In this document: positions 24,646-34,112 of the stretch, piece after piece | How positions within the stretch are numbered: the first letter of the stretch is position 1 | Layout: each line of letters starts with the position of its first letter | DNA from: Thermus neutrinimicus | GTDB taxonomy: Bacteria; Deinococcota; Deinococci; Deinococcales; Thermaceae | Length of the DNA: 64,000 nucleotides | NCBI RefSeq assembly: GCF_022760955.1 | Contig: NZ_JAKTNU010000001.1 | Location: 5,507-69,506, forward strand | Direction of reading: 5' to 3' | Program-made: the position numbers and the translations under genes | The notes under the pieces: generated by a model | Database searches by the model: none | What the model saw: the letters and a program-made list of their open reading frames with translations, nothing else | Told to the model about the DNA's origin: nothing

Positions 24646-25768
24646 GCTTCCTGAGGCCTCGGTTTTCCTGGTGGTGGATGAGGCCAAGAGGAAGGCCCGG
24701 GAAAAGGGAGTGCGCCTCATAGACCTCTCCATCGGCTCCACCGACCTCCCGCCCCCTTCCGAGCCCCTTCAGGCCTTAAGGGAGGCCCTTTCCGACCCCA
24801 GCACCTACGGCTACTGCCTGAAAAGCTGCATCCTTCCCTTTTTGGAGGAAGCCTCCCGCTGGTACCAAGGCCGCTATGGGGTACGCCTAGACCCTAGGCG
24901 GGAAGCCCTGGCCTTGATCGGCAGCCAGGAGGGCCTGGCCCACCTCCTCCTGGCCCTCACCGAGCCCCAAGACCTCCTCCTCCTGCCCGAGGTGGCCTAC
25001 CCCAGCTACTTTGGCGCTGCCCGGGTGGCTTCCTTGAGGACGCACCTCATCCCCTTGCGGCAAGACGGCCTGGCGGACCTCTCCCGGGTGCCGGAAGCCA
25101 TCTGGAGGGAAGCCAAGGTCCTCCTCCTCAACTACCCCAACAACCCCACGGGGGCCCTGGCGGACTGGGGCTACTTTGAGGAGGCCTTGGCCCTGGCGGA
25201 AAGGCATGGGCTTTGGCTGGTCCACGACAACCCCTATGTGGACCAGGTCTACCAGGGGGAGGCCCCCTCCCCCCTGGCCCTACCCGGGGCCAAGGAACGG
25301 GTGGTGGAACTCTATAGCCTCTCCAAAAGCTACAACCTGGCGGGCTTCCGCCTGGGCTTCGCCCTGGGAAACGAGGAGGCCATGGCCCGGCTGGAAAGGG
25401 TGAAGGGGGTGATCGACTTCAACCAGTACGCCGGTATCCTGCGCATGGGGATCGCCGCCCTCAAGACCCCCAGGGAGGTGACCCGGGGCTTCGCCCAGGT
25501 CTACCAAAAGAGGGCCTTGGGGATGGCGGAGGCCCTTAAGGGAGCCCTGGACCTCCTCCCCCCTAAGGCCACCATGTACCTTTGGGGGAAGCTCCCCCAG
25601 GGGGTGGATGACCTGGAGTTCACCCTAAGCCTGGTGGAGCGGGGCGTGGCCGTGGCCCCGGGGAGGGGGTTCGGGCCAGGGGGGAAGGGGCATGTGCGGA
25701 TCGCCCTGGTGCAGCCCCTGGAAAAGTTGGAGGAAGCCGCCCGCATCCTGCGGGAGGCCCTGGACTGA
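24638..25768 (+). CDS. PLP-dependent class I/II aminotransferase
   Basis: 376 residues of the fold-type I aspartate aminotransferase family. Visible are IDLSIGSTDLPPP, the substrate-binding NYPNNPTGA, the cofactor Asp in VHDNPYVDQVY and the PLP-lysine motif LSKSYNLAGFRLGFA. The RIALVQP segment near the C-terminus holds the carboxylate-binding Arg. It resembles LL-diaminopimelate and succinyl-diaminopimelate aminotransferases, but the substrate is not certain. It is the last gene of the probable operon. Confidence 0.87.
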   Translation: MSRLPEASVFLVVDEAKRKAREKGVRLIDLSIGSTDLPPPSEPLQALREALSDPSTYGYCLKSCILPFLEEASRWYQGRYGVRLDPRREALALIGSQEGLAHLLLALTEPQDLLLLPEVAYPSYFGAARVASLRTHLIPLRQDGLADLSRVPEAIWREAKVLLLNYPNNPTGALADWGYFEEALALAERHGLWLVHDNPYVDQVYQGEAPSPLALPGAKERVVELYSLSKSYNLAGFRLGFALGNEEAMARLERVKGVIDFNQYAGILRMGIAALKTPREVTRGFAQVYQKRALGMAEALKGALDLLPPKATMYLWGKLPQGVDDLEFTLSLVERGVAVAPGRGFGPGGKGHVRIALVQPLEKLEEAARILREALD

Positions 25769-25796
25769 TCCCCCGGCTTCGCCTGGCGGGATGGTG

Positions 25797-27038
25797 CTAC
25801 TGCCACCTTTCCTCCGGGGGAAGCCCCAAAAGGGCCCGCTTCACCTCCCCCACCAGGTAGAGGCTTCCCGCCACCACCACCCGGTCCTCCAGGGCAAAGG
25901 CCCTTTCCAGGGCCTTTAGGGGTTCTTCCTCCACCCAAGCCCCGGGGAAAAGGGGGAGAAGGGCCTTGGGGTCCTGGCCCCTAGGGGAAGCGTAGCGGGT
26001 GAGGACCACCGGCCCCAGCCCCTTAAGGGCCTCGGCCATGGCCCGGTGGTCCTTCTCCCGGCTGAAGCCCAGGACCAAGGTGGCGGGCAAAAGCCCGTGG
26101 AAGCGAAGGGCTTCCCGCAAGGCCCAAGCCCCTTCCGGGTTGTGGGCCCCATCCAGGAAAAGCTCCTTCCCCCCGGGCCAAGGCAGGCGCTCCAGCCGCC
26201 CCGGGTTCTCCACCCGTAGGAGGCCTCTTTCCACCGCCTCCCAACCCGCCCCCAAAAGCCTCCCCGCCACCGCCGCCAGGGCCAGGTTTTCCGCCTGGTG
26301 GGGACCGAGAAGCCGGGTGTGGAAGCCCCTTTCCTCCCCCTTAAGCCCCAGGCGGAAGGCCAGGCCCTCCCCCCAGGCCTCCACCCCCCGAAGGGAGAAC
26401 TCCTCCCCCAAAACCCAAAGAGGGGCGCCCAGGGCCCGGGCCTTTTCCCTTAGCTCCGCAAGCCCCTCCCCCCTGGCGGCGGTGAGGGCCGGCACCCCTT
26501 GGCGGAGGATGCCCGCCTTCTCCCGGGCCACATCCCTTAGGGTGGGGCCCAGGATCTCCAGGTGGTCGTGGCCGATGTTGGTCACCACGGAAAGGTGGGG
26601 CTCGGCGGCGTTGGTGGCGTCAAAGCGCCCTCCTAGGCCCACCTCGAGGACCGCGAACTCCACCCCCTCCCGGGCAAAGTGGAGGAGGGCAAGGGCGGTG
26701 GCCACCTCAAAGAAGCTGGCCTCCAGGGCTTCCGCCTGGGGACGGATCTCCTCCAAAAGGGAAAGAAGCGCCCCTTGGCCTATGGGCTTACCCTGGACGA
26801 CGACCCTTTCCCGGAAATCCACCAGGTGGGGGCTGGTGTAAAGCCCCACCCTTAGGCCCACCTCCTCCAGGATGGCCGCCAGGGCCCGGGCCACGGTCCC
26901 CTTGCCGTTGGTTCCCCCGATCAGGGCCACGGGATAGGCCTCCTGGGGATTTCCCAGGCGGACAAGGAGGGCCTGGATGCGCTCCAGCCCCGGCTTCACC
27001 TGGCCCTGCCGGGCGTAAAGCCAGGCCAAAGGTTCCAT
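25797..27038 (-). CDS. folC: Folylpolyglutamate synthase / dihydrofolate synthase
   Basis: 413 residues of the Mur ligase family. The P-loop GGTNGKGTVARAL, the family segments LYTSPHLVDFRERV and VGLGGRFDATNA, VVTNIGHDHLEILGPT and the C-terminal FLDGAHNPEGAWALREAL are all present. It adds glutamate to folates. The ATG directly follows the stop of the fur gene (no gap), so the two are an operon. Confidence 0.94.
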   Translation of the reverse strand: MEPLAWLYARQGQVKPGLERIQALLVRLGNPQEAYPVALIGGTNGKGTVARALAAILEEVGLRVGLYTSPHLVDFRERVVVQGKPIGQGALLSLLEEIRPQAEALEASFFEVATALALLHFAREGVEFAVLEVGLGGRFDATNAAEPHLSVVTNIGHDHLEILGPTLRDVAREKAGILRQGVPALTAARGEGLAELREKARALGAPLWVLGEEFSLRGVEAWGEGLAFRLGLKGEERGFHTRLLGPHQAENLALAAVAGRLLGAGWEAVERGLLRVENPGRLERLPWPGGKELFLDGAHNPEGAWALREALRFHGLLPATLVLGFSREKDHRAMAEALKGLGPVVLTRYASPRGQDPKALLPLFPGAWVEEEPLKALERAFALEDRVVVAGSLYLVGEVKRALLGLPPEERWQ

Positions 27039-27434
27039 CTATCCCTTAAGGGCTGCCTTGCAGGTGGGGCAGAGGCCCTTGTAGGTGACCTCCACCCCCC
27101 TTACCTCCAGCTGGGGGTAGGCCTCCTGGACGGGGGTGAGGAGGTCGGGGAGGGGCACCTCCAGGTCCACGATGGCCCCACACCCCTGGCAGATGAGGTG
27201 CAGGTGGGGGTGAAGGTTGGCGTCGTAACGGGTGGCCTCCCCCGCCTTGGTGATGGGGATGAGGTAACCCTCCTCCACCAGGGCCTCGAGGGTGCGGTAG
27301 ATGGTCCCCAGGCTCACCTTGGGCACCACCTTCCGCACCTCCTGGTAGATCCAGGCGGCATCGGGGTGGTTGTGGGCCCTCTTCACCACCTCCAAAACAG
27401 CCTTGCGCTGGCGGGTCAAGCGCTTGAGCGCCAT
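27039..27434 (-). CDS. Fur/PerR family metalloregulator
   Basis: 131 residues from MALKRLTRQRKAVLEVV. Winged-helix DNA-binding domain (about 1-80, with SLGTIYRTLEALVEEGYL) and a dimerisation and metal domain with the His cluster HPHLHLICQGCG. Structural zinc Cys pairs are CQGC and CPTC. It should repress iron, zinc or peroxide genes. An in-frame GTG lies three codons upstream (27443), but TATAGT at 27442-27447 lies seven bases before the ATG and overlaps that GTG, so I prefer the ATG. Co-transcribed with folC. Confidence 0.9.
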   Translation of the reverse strand: MALKRLTRQRKAVLEVVKRAHNHPDAAWIYQEVRKVVPKVSLGTIYRTLEALVEEGYLIPITKAGEATRYDANLHPHLHLICQGCGAIVDLEVPLPDLLTPVQEAYPQLEVRGVEVTYKGLCPTCKAALKG

Positions 27435-27441
27435 CCTTACC

Positions 27442-27447
27442 ACTATA
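27442..27447 (-). promoter_or_regulatory. -10 box (TATAGT) of fur-folC
   Basis: It lies seven bases before the ATG of the Fur gene, and no ribosome site is present. This is a probable leaderless transcript. Confidence 0.5.
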
Positions 27448-27476
27448 CCCCAGGCTGGGGGAAAACTCCAGCAACC

Positions 27477-28382
27477 CTATCGGGTTTGGGCAAGAATCTC
27501 CCGCCCACCCTGCTCCAGCACGTCCTGGGCCAGCTCCAACCCCAGCTCCTCCGCCTCGGAGGCCTCGCCTTCGATCTCCGCCCGGATGAAGCTCTTGCCA
27601 TCGGGGGTGAGGACCATCCCCTCGAGGAGGAGGGTGCCGTCCTCCTCCACCTGGGCTAAGGCCCCCACCGGGGCCAGGCATCCGGCCCCAAGGCCTTTCA
27701 AAAAGGCCCTCTCTGCCCGCACCCGGTCGTGGGAAGGGTGGTGGTGGAGGGCATAGGCCAGCTCCTCCGCCAGATCGTCACCCCAGCGCACCTCCAGGGC
27801 CAAGGCCCCCTGGCCGGGAGCGGGAAGCATCACCTCGGGCTCCAGGAACTGGTCGATGCGGTTGCGCAGGTCCAGCCGGATGAGCCCCGCCGCCGCCAGG
27901 ATGATCCCGTCGTACTCCCCGTTCCCCAAGGCGGCCAGGCGGGTGTCCACGTTGCCCCTCAGGTCCCTCACCACCAGGTCCGGGCGGTGGGCCAGGAGCT
28001 GGGCCTTGCGCCTGATGGAGCTGGTGCCCACCACGGCGCCTGGGGGGAGGTCCTCGAGGCGCTTATACACCTTGCCCAGGAAGGCATCCCTGGGGTCCTG
28101 CCTACGGGGTATGGCGGCGATCTTGAGCCCCGGGGGCTCCTCCGTGGGGAGGTCCTTTAAGGAGTGCACGGCGATGTCGATCTCCCGGGAAAGAAGCGCC
28201 TCCTGAAGCTCCTTGACGAAGATGGCCTGCTCCAAGGGGCTCGCCCCCTGGTCCCCCCGGGTCTTGATGGTCTTCACCTTGAACTCCGCCTCGGGCCAGC
28301 TTTCCTTGAGGCGCTCCACCACAAAGCGGGTCTGGGCCAGGGCCAAGGCGCTGCCCCGGGTTCCCACCACGATGACGCGCAT
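27477..28382 (-). CDS. hemC: Porphobilinogen deaminase (hydroxymethylbilane synthase)
   Basis: 301 residues. It joins four porphobilinogens into hydroxymethylbilane on the way to heme. [29 protein letters not shown] (catalytic Asp region), [29 protein letters not shown] and the dipyrromethane-attachment Cys in [12 protein letters not shown] are intact. Its product feeds heme B and hence the heme A made by the CtaAB protein of this window. The ATG has TAGTAT eight bases upstream. Confidence 0.95.
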   Translation of the reverse strand: MRVIVVGTRGSALALAQTRFVVERLKESWPEAEFKVKTIKTRGDQGASPLEQAIFVKELQEALLSREIDIAVHSLKDLPTEEPPGLKIAAIPRRQDPRDAFLGKVYKRLEDLPPGAVVGTSSIRRKAQLLAHRPDLVVRDLRGNVDTRLAALGNGEYDGIILAAAGLIRLDLRNRIDQFLEPEVMLPAPGQGALALEVRWGDDLAEELAYALHHHPSHDRVRAERAFLKGLGAGCLAPVGALAQVEEDGTLLLEGMVLTPDGKSFIRAEIEGEASEAEELGLELAQDVLEQGGREILAQTR

Positions 28383-28390
28383 ACTTTCCC

Positions 28391-28396
28391 ATACTA
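28391..28396 (-). promoter_or_regulatory. -10 box (TAGTAT) of hemC
   Basis: A TANNNT box lies eight bases before the ATG, with no recognisable ribosome site. Confidence 0.45.
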
Positions 28397-28422
28397 CACG
28401 AGAACCCGGGGCCGAGCACCCC

Positions 28423-29670
28423 CTACTCCAAGGCCAGACCCAAAGGGTCCTCCAGAAGCTGGGCCAGATGGCGGCAGAAGCGGGCTGCCTCCGCCCCGTC
28501 TATGAGGCGGTGGTCGTAGGTAAGGCCATAGGGCATGATGAGGCGGGGCTGGAAGGCCTCCTTCTCCGGGTCCCACACCGGCTTCATCTGGGAACGGGAA
28601 ACCCCCAAAATGGCCACCTCCGGCCAGTTCACGATGGGGGTGAAGCCGGTGCCGCCAATCCCCCCCAGGTTGGAGAGGCTGAAGGTGCCTCCCTGCATCT
28701 CCTCCGGGGTGAGTTTCCGCTCCCGGGCCCGCTGGGAGACCTCCTGGAGCTCCTTAGCCAGGCGCAGAACCCCCTTTTGGTCCACATCCCGGATCACCGG
28801 GACCAGGAGGCCATGGGGGGTATCCACCGCCACCCCGATGTGCACGTAATCCTTGTAGACGATCTCCCCCCTTTCCCCATCGATGGAGGCGTTGAACTTG
28901 GGGAAGGCCTTAAGGGTCAGGGCCAAGGCCTTGAGGAGGAAGGCGGTGAGGGTGAGCTTAAAGCCCCTTTCCTCCGCCCTTTGGGCGTAGCGCTTCCTTA
29001 GGGCCTCCAGCTCGGTGATGTCCGCCTCGTCAAAGTGGGTGACCATGGGCACCTGGGCCCACGCCTGGGCCATGGCCCTCAAGGTGGCCTTGCGGACCCC
29101 GCTCATGGGCTCGGTGCGCACCGGGCCCCAGCGGCGGAAATCGGGGAGCCTGGGACCCGGAAGGGGGCTTGGGGCCTCCGCCGGCTGAGGGGGAACCTGG
29201 CCCGCAGCCCGCCTCACATCCTCGGCGGTGATACGCCCCGCCAAGCCCGTGCCCCGCACCTGGCGGATGTCCACCCCCAGCTCCCGGGCTAACCGCCGCA
29301 CCGAGGGAGCCGCGGGGATGAGCCGGCCTTCCTCCCCTTTGGGGGCGGGCGCAGGAGCAGGGGCTTTTGGGGATGGCGCCGCCTGGACCTTCTCCTCCCT
29401 GGACGGGGCAGGCTCCTCCTGGGGCGAAGGAGCCTCCTCCCCAACCTCCAGTTCCAGGAAGGGTTCTCCGGGACGCACCTCCTCCCCCACCTTCACCAAA
29501 ACGCGCTTCACCACCCCGCCCGCCTCGGCGGGGACCTCCATCACCGCCTTGTCGGTTTCCAGCTCCAAGAGGGGGTCCCCCGGGGCCACCCGGTCCCCCT
29601 CCTTCACCAGCACCCCCACCACCGTGGCGGCGCTCACGTTATCGCCCAGTTCGGGAAGCTTCAGCTCCAT
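28423..29670 (-). CDS. aceF: Pyruvate dehydrogenase E2 (dihydrolipoamide acetyltransferase)
   Basis: 415 residues. One N-terminal lipoyl domain with lipoyl-Lys in [13 protein letters not shown] (about residue 43), a Pro/Ala/Glu-rich linker, a peripheral subunit-binding domain ([22 protein letters not shown], about 115-150) and the catalytic domain ending in [15 protein letters not shown] with the catalytic His and Asp. The gene follows the homodimeric E1 gene by 21 bases, which points to the pyruvate complex rather than the 2-oxoglutarate or branched-chain complexes. The E3 gene is not in the window. Confidence 0.92.
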   Translation of the reverse strand: MELKLPELGDNVSAATVVGVLVKEGDRVAPGDPLLELETDKAVMEVPAEAGGVVKRVLVKVGEEVRPGEPFLELEVGEEAPSPQEEPAPSREEKVQAAPSPKAPAPAPAPKGEEGRLIPAAPSVRRLARELGVDIRQVRGTGLAGRITAEDVRRAAGQVPPQPAEAPSPLPGPRLPDFRRWGPVRTEPMSGVRKATLRAMAQAWAQVPMVTHFDEADITELEALRKRYAQRAEERGFKLTLTAFLLKALALTLKAFPKFNASIDGERGEIVYKDYVHIGVAVDTPHGLLVPVIRDVDQKGVLRLAKELQEVSQRARERKLTPEEMQGGTFSLSNLGGIGGTGFTPIVNWPEVAILGVSRSQMKPVWDPEKEAFQPRLIMPYGLTYDHRLIDGAEAARFCRHLAQLLEDPLGLALE

Positions 29671-29691
29671 CCTGCCCTCCAGAATACCCCC

Positions 29692-32418
29692 TCACCTCCT
29701 GTGGGGCGGGGTTTGCAAAAGCTCGAGCCCAAGCTCCTTCCTGGCCTTGGCCAAGGTCTTAGCCGACACCTTGCCCTCCTCGGCCAGAAGGGCCAGGGCC
29801 GCGTGGGCGATGTGGCGGGCATCCACCTCAAAGAAGTCCCTTAGGGCTTCCCGGGTGTCCGAGCGGCCAAAGCCATCCGTGCCCAGGGCGCAGAAGGGCC
29901 GATCCAGATATCCCCTTATGAGGTTGGGCAGGGCTTTGAGGTAGTCGCTGGCGGCCACCACGGGGCCCTCGTGGCCCTCCAAAGCCTCGGCCACGTAGGG
30001 CTTGCGGGCCTTCCCCAAAAGCCTCCGCTCCCTTTCCGCCTCTATGGCATCCATGTAGAGGGCCTTGTAGCTGGTGGCGCTCCACACGTCCGCCACCACC
30101 CCGTAGCCCTTCAATAACTCCTGGGCCTTCACCGCCTGGGGCAGGATGGGCCCTGAGCCCAGAAGCTGGACCCTGGGACCCTCCCCCTCCCCCGGGCGGA
30201 AGAGGTAAAGGCCCTTGAGAATCCCCTCCTTCACCCTCTCCCTGGGCTCGGGCATGGGGGGATGGGGATAGTTCTCGTTCTCTATGGTGATGTAGTAGAA
30301 GACATCCTCCCCCTTCTGGTACATGCGCCTGAGGCCGTCCTCCAGGATCACGGCGAACTCGTAGGCAAAGGCGGGGTCGTAGGCCAAGAGGTTGGGGGCG
30401 GCCAGGGCGTAGATGTGGCTTTGCCCGTCCTGGTGCTGCAACCCCTCCCCCTCGAGGGTGGTCCGCCCGGCGGTGGCCCCCAGGAGGAAGCCTTTGGTGC
30501 GCTGGTCGGCCGCCGCCCAGACCAGGTCCCCGATGCGCTGGAGGCCGAACATGGAGTAGGTGATGAGGAAGGGGATGGTGGGGATGCCCCAGTGGGCGTA
30601 GGCGGTACCGGCGGCGATGAAGTCCGCCATGGCCCCCGCCTCGGTGATCCCCTCCTCCAGGATCTGCCCCTCCTTGCTCTCCTTGTAGGCGGTGAGGGTG
30701 CCGGCGTCCACCGGGATGTAAAGCTGCCCCTGGGGGGAGTAGATGCCCACCTGGGCGATCAGGGCCTCCATGCCGAAGGTGCGGGCCTCGTCGGGCACGA
30801 TGGGCACGATGAGTTTCCCGATCTTGGGGTGGCGCAGGAGCTTGGCCAGGATACGCACGAAGGCCATGGTTGTGGAGATCTCCCGCCCCCCCGTACCCTC
30901 GTAGAACTCCTGGAAGAACTCCTCCCCCGGCACCTCGAGGCCCCCCGTGAACCGCACCCGCCGTTCAGGGACGAACCCTCCTAGGGCTTTCCTGCGCTCC
31001 AGAAGATACCTCACCTCGGGGGAGTCCGGCCCCGGGTGGTAGTAGGGAAGCTCCGATAGCTTCTCCTCCGGGATGGGGATGCCCAGGAAGGCCCGGGCCT
31101 CCTTCAGGTCCTCCTCGGTGAGCTTCTTCACCTGGTGGGCCACGTTCTTGGCCATGGCCGTGGGCCCCATGCCGTAGCCCTTGATGGTGCGGGCCAGGAT
31201 GACCACGGGGCTTCCCCTGTGCTCCACCGCCGCCTTGTAGGCGGCATGGATCTTCACCAGGTCGTGCCCGCCCCGGCTCCGGGTGAGCTCGTCCAGCTCC
31301 TCGTCCGTCATCCCCTCGATGAGCCGCTTCAGCTCGGGGGTGTTGAAGAAGCGCTCCCTGAGCTCCTTGGCCCCGAAGGCGGCATACCGCTGGGACTCCC
31401 CGTCCACCAAGGCCTCAAACCGCCTTAGGAGGTGGCCCTCCTTGTCCTTGGCCAGGAGCCGGTCCCAGGTGGAGCCCCAGACGATCTTGATCACCCGCCA
31501 GCCCGCACCCCTATAGAGCCTTTCCAGCTCCTGGATGACCTTGGAGTTGCCCCTTACCGGCCCATCCAGACGCTGCAGGTTGGCATTCACCACGAAGATG
31601 AGGTTGTCCAGCCCCTCCCGGGCCGCCAGGTGCAAGGCCCCCACGGTTTCCGGCTCGTCGTGTTCCCCATCCCCCAAAAAGGCCCAGACCTTGGCGGTGC
31701 TCCTGGGCTTCAGGCCACGGTCCTCCAGGTAGCGCATGAAGCGGGCCTGGTAGATGGCCTGGATGGGGCCAAGGCCCATGGAAACCGTGGGGAATTCCCA
31801 GAAATCCGGCATCAGCCAGGGATGGGGGTAGCTGGAAAGCCCCCGGCCGCCTGCAACCGGAGAGTGCACCTCCCGGCGGAAGTTCTCCAGGTCCGCCTCG
31901 CCTAGCCTCCCCTCCAGAAAGGCCCGGGCGTAGATGCCGGGGGAGGAGTGGCCCTGGAAGAAGACCAGGTCCCGGTCCAGCCCCGCCTCGGGCCCGCGGA
32001 AGAAGTGGTTGAACCCCACCTCGTAGAGCTCGGCGATGGAGGCGTAGGTGGAAATATGCCCCCCGATCCCCTCCGCCTTCTTGTTGGCCCGGGTGACCAT
32101 CATGGCCACATTCCAGCGCAGGATGTTGGCGATGCGCCTTTCCACCTCGAGGTCCCCGGGATAGGGAGGCTCCTGCTCCTTGGGGAGGGTGTTCAGGTAG
32201 GGGGTGGAAAGGCGGTTGGAAGGGGAGAAACCCTGCAGGTAAAGGTACTCGTCCAGAAGGCGCAAAAGCTCCTCCACCCTGGCGAATCCCTCCACCCGGA
32301 GCACGTATTCCAAGGACTCCCGCCACTCCCGGTTTTCCTCCTCCTTGAACCGGGCCATCTCCTCCGGGGAAAGGGCCTCTAGAGCCTGCCTGAGCGCATC
32401 CGCATTCACTGCCGTCAT
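29692..32418 (-). CDS. aceE: Pyruvate dehydrogenase E1, homodimeric type
   Basis: 908 residues, close to E. coli AceE (887). The thiamine diphosphate motif runs from [10 protein letters not shown] to [12 protein letters not shown], and [23 protein letters not shown] and the C-terminal [15 protein letters not shown] are typical. It decarboxylates pyruvate and passes the acetyl group to E2. Start uncertain: the AGGGGGAGG ribosome site directly abuts the ATG at 32418 but lies nine bases from an in-frame GTG at 32409, which may be the true start. A LysR gene lies divergently upstream. Confidence 0.93.
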   Translation of the reverse strand: MTAVNADALRQALEALSPEEMARFKEEENREWRESLEYVLRVEGFARVEELLRLLDEYLYLQGFSPSNRLSTPYLNTLPKEQEPPYPGDLEVERRIANILRWNVAMMVTRANKKAEGIGGHISTYASIAELYEVGFNHFFRGPEAGLDRDLVFFQGHSSPGIYARAFLEGRLGEADLENFRREVHSPVAGGRGLSSYPHPWLMPDFWEFPTVSMGLGPIQAIYQARFMRYLEDRGLKPRSTAKVWAFLGDGEHDEPETVGALHLAAREGLDNLIFVVNANLQRLDGPVRGNSKVIQELERLYRGAGWRVIKIVWGSTWDRLLAKDKEGHLLRRFEALVDGESQRYAAFGAKELRERFFNTPELKRLIEGMTDEELDELTRSRGGHDLVKIHAAYKAAVEHRGSPVVILARTIKGYGMGPTAMAKNVAHQVKKLTEEDLKEARAFLGIPIPEEKLSELPYYHPGPDSPEVRYLLERRKALGGFVPERRVRFTGGLEVPGEEFFQEFYEGTGGREISTTMAFVRILAKLLRHPKIGKLIVPIVPDEARTFGMEALIAQVGIYSPQGQLYIPVDAGTLTAYKESKEGQILEEGITEAGAMADFIAAGTAYAHWGIPTIPFLITYSMFGLQRIGDLVWAAADQRTKGFLLGATAGRTTLEGEGLQHQDGQSHIYALAAPNLLAYDPAFAYEFAVILEDGLRRMYQKGEDVFYYITIENENYPHPPMPEPRERVKEGILKGLYLFRPGEGEGPRVQLLGSGPILPQAVKAQELLKGYGVVADVWSATSYKALYMDAIEAERERRLLGKARKPYVAEALEGHEGPVVAASDYLKALPNLIRGYLDRPFCALGTDGFGRSDTREALRDFFEVDARHIAHAALALLAEEGKVSAKTLAKARKELGLELLQTPPHRR

Positions 32419-32514
32419 CCTCCCCCTTGCTACGCCAAACTACACTACACCAACTCCCCTTCCCAGTCTGGGGCAGACGGGGCCCTTTGTCCAATAGAAA
32501 AGCCTGGGCCGTGG

Positions 32515-32533
32515 TGATAAGCTAGCCTTATCA
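32515..32533. promoter_or_regulatory. LysR-type operator overlapping the lysR start codon
   Basis: TGATAAGCTAGCCTTATCA is a perfect 7-bp inverted repeat around a 5-base centre and contains the T-N11-A core typical of LysR-type binding sites. Its last base is the A of the lysR ATG. It is placed for autoregulation, and possibly for control of the divergent aceE. Confidence 0.6.
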
Positions 32534-33390
32534 TGGAGCTGCGCCGCCTGCGGCTTTTCCTTCTTCTGGCCGAGGAGAAGAACTTCCACCGGGCGGCGGA
32601 GAAGGCCTATCTCTCCCAGCCCGCCCTTTCCCAGCAGATAAGGGCCCTGGAGGGGGAGCTAGGGGTGAAGCTTCTGGAGCGCAGGCCCTTCCGCCTCACC
32701 CCGGCGGGGGAGGTGCTGGTGCGGGAGGGGGCGCGGCTCCTAGAGGAGGTGGAGGCCCTAAAGGCCCGGGTGCGGCGTGCAAATCGAGAGGAACTTCGCT
32801 TCGGGGTGCCGGAAAACCTCCTTCCCGACCTCATGCCCCTTCTGGACCACCTGCGCCGGGGCTTGGGCCAGCCGGTGGAGATCCTGGAGATGCACACCCC
32901 CGAGCAGGTAAAGGCCCTCAAGGAGGGCCGGCTGGACTACGGCCTGGCGGGGCTAAGGGTGGAGGATCCCGCCATCGGCCAAGAACCCCTCCTCCAGGTG
33001 CCCATCGTGGTGGCCCTGCCCGAGGGGCATCCCTTGGCCTCGAGGGAACGGGTGCCCCTAAAGGCCCTCAAGGAAGAACCCTTCCTCCTACTCCCCAAGG
33101 AGACCCTACCCCCCCTTTACGAGGCCTTCATGGAGGTGTTCCGCCGGGCGGGTTTCACGCCCCGGGTGGCCCGGGAGGTGGCCCGGTTTTCCCAGGCAGT
33201 GAGCCTGGTGGCCGCCGGGGTGGGGATCTACCTCACCCTGGCCCCATACCGGGTCTTCCCCCATCCCGGGGTGGTGCTCAAGCCCCTCAAGGAGGAGGCC
33301 ACCCTGCAGGTCTCCCTCATCTACCGCCTCACTCCCCCGCCCCCCAGGCTTCTGGAGGTACGGGAGCTCCTCAAAGCCCTGGCCTTCTAG
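32533..33390 (+). CDS. LysR family transcriptional regulator
   Basis: 285 residues. An N-terminal winged helix-turn-helix (MELRRLRLFLLLAEEKNFHRAAEKAYLSQPALSQQIRALEGEL in overlapping parts, residues 1-58) and a periplasmic-binding-protein-like effector domain (about 88-285). The family normally senses a small molecule and acts on a divergent neighbour, here the pyruvate dehydrogenase genes. No ribosome site is visible; a palindromic operator overlaps the start codon. The effector is unknown. Its 3' end overlaps the convergent small gene by 4 bases. Confidence 0.9.
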   Translation: MELRRLRLFLLLAEEKNFHRAAEKAYLSQPALSQQIRALEGELGVKLLERRPFRLTPAGEVLVREGARLLEEVEALKARVRRANREELRFGVPENLLPDLMPLLDHLRRGLGQPVEILEMHTPEQVKALKEGRLDYGLAGLRVEDPAIGQEPLLQVPIVVALPEGHPLASRERVPLKALKEEPFLLLPKETLPPLYEAFMEVFRRAGFTPRVAREVARFSQAVSLVAAGVGIYLTLAPYRVFPHPGVVLKPLKEEATLQVSLIYRLTPPPPRLLEVRELLKALAF

Positions 33391-33644
33391 GCCTGCAGGC
33401 CTGGGGCCTCTTTCTCCCCCCAGGCCAGCTCCACCAGACCGATGAGCTCCTCCACCGGAAGGCCGTAGTCACGGGAAAGGCGCGTGATCTCGTGCCCCAA
33501 CCTTCTCAGATGGGCCAGCTGGGAAGGGCTGGCCTCCCGCGCCAGGTCCAAAAGCCAAGAAAGAAGGGTTTCCGCCTCCTCATCGGTGAGGCCGTCGGTG
33601 AGGGCCTCGTCCTCCAGAAAGAGCGCCGCCGGGTCTTCCCTCAT
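33387..33644 (-). CDS. Small acidic helical protein of unknown function
   Basis: 85 residues, acidic, predicted mostly alpha-helical, with no Cys, signal or membrane segment (for example DGLTDEEAETLLSWLLDLAREA and LGHEITRLSRDYGLPVEELIGLVELA). I do not recognise a family. Its ATG overlaps the stop of the ftsB-like gene by 4 bases, so it is translated with it; a link to cell division or a housekeeping adaptor role is possible but unsupported. Confidence 0.65.
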   Translation of the reverse strand: MREDPAALFLEDEALTDGLTDEEAETLLSWLLDLAREASPSQLAHLRRLGHEITRLSRDYGLPVEELIGLVELAWGEKEAPGLQA

Positions 33645-33904
33645 CGCCTCTTTAGTATCTCCTCTTGCCGCACAAAACCCAACCTGCGCACCAGGGCCTC
33701 GAGGTGGGCGGGATCCTTGGCCGCCCTCACCTCGGCCTCGAGGCGGGCCACCCGGGCCTCCGCCTGGCGCAGGGCTTCCTCCAGCCTGGCCCGCTCCCGG
33801 GCAAGCTCATACGCCCTAACCCCCTCCTGCCCCAACAGGAAAAGGGCATGGGCCAACCCCAGGGCAAAAACCAGGTGCAGGATGCGGTAGATGGGCCGGT
33901 CCAC
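33641..33904 (-). CDS. FtsB/DivIC-like septum formation protein
   Basis: 87 residues from the GTG at 33904: a short cytoplasmic tail, one membrane helix (LHLVFALGLAHALFLL) and then a long coiled coil (ARERARLEEALRQAEARVARLEAEV) ending in EALVRRLGFVRQEE. This is the layout of FtsB/DivIC, a divisome protein that partners FtsL and FtsQ. An ATG 31 codons upstream is rejected, because a perfect TATAAT (33914-33919) lies between it and the GTG. Confidence 0.75.
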   Translation of the reverse strand: MDRPIYRILHLVFALGLAHALFLLGQEGVRAYELARERARLEEALRQAEARVARLEAEVRAAKDPAHLEALVRRLGFVRQEEILKRR

Positions 33905-33913
33905 GATGGGTCC

Positions 33914-33919
33914 ATTATA
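33914..33919 (-). promoter_or_regulatory. -10 box (TATAAT) of the ftsB-like gene
   Basis: A perfect TATAAT lies nine bases before the GTG start, leaving no room for a ribosome site. Confidence 0.6.
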
Positions 33920-34061
33920 CCCCGGGTGACCCGTTGCCCCGGATGGGGGTGGCATAATGGAAGAACCTGGAACCTTACCCAAACTTGGGGAACACACCGT
34001 GAGGAAAACCCTTCAAAAAAGGAGAGAAAAGGTCTATACCATTCAGCGCACAATTTGGGTG

Positions 34062-34089
34062 TTGCATTTGCACATAGGCTGTGTATACT
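34062..34089 (+). promoter_or_regulatory. Promoter of the second Fur/PerR gene
   Basis: TTGCAT (34062-34067) and TATACT (34084-34089) are separated by 16 bases; an AAGGAGG ribosome site follows before the ATG at 34113. The bases between the ftsB-like promoter and here hold no gene I can support. Confidence 0.7.
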
Positions 34090-34112
34090 GGAACTGAAAG
34101 GAAGGAGGAGCT

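Noticed and set aside
33999-34097. Short frame beginning with GTG between the ftsB-like and PerR-like genes
   Set aside because: Thirty-odd codons, no ribosome site, and it covers the promoter of the next gene.
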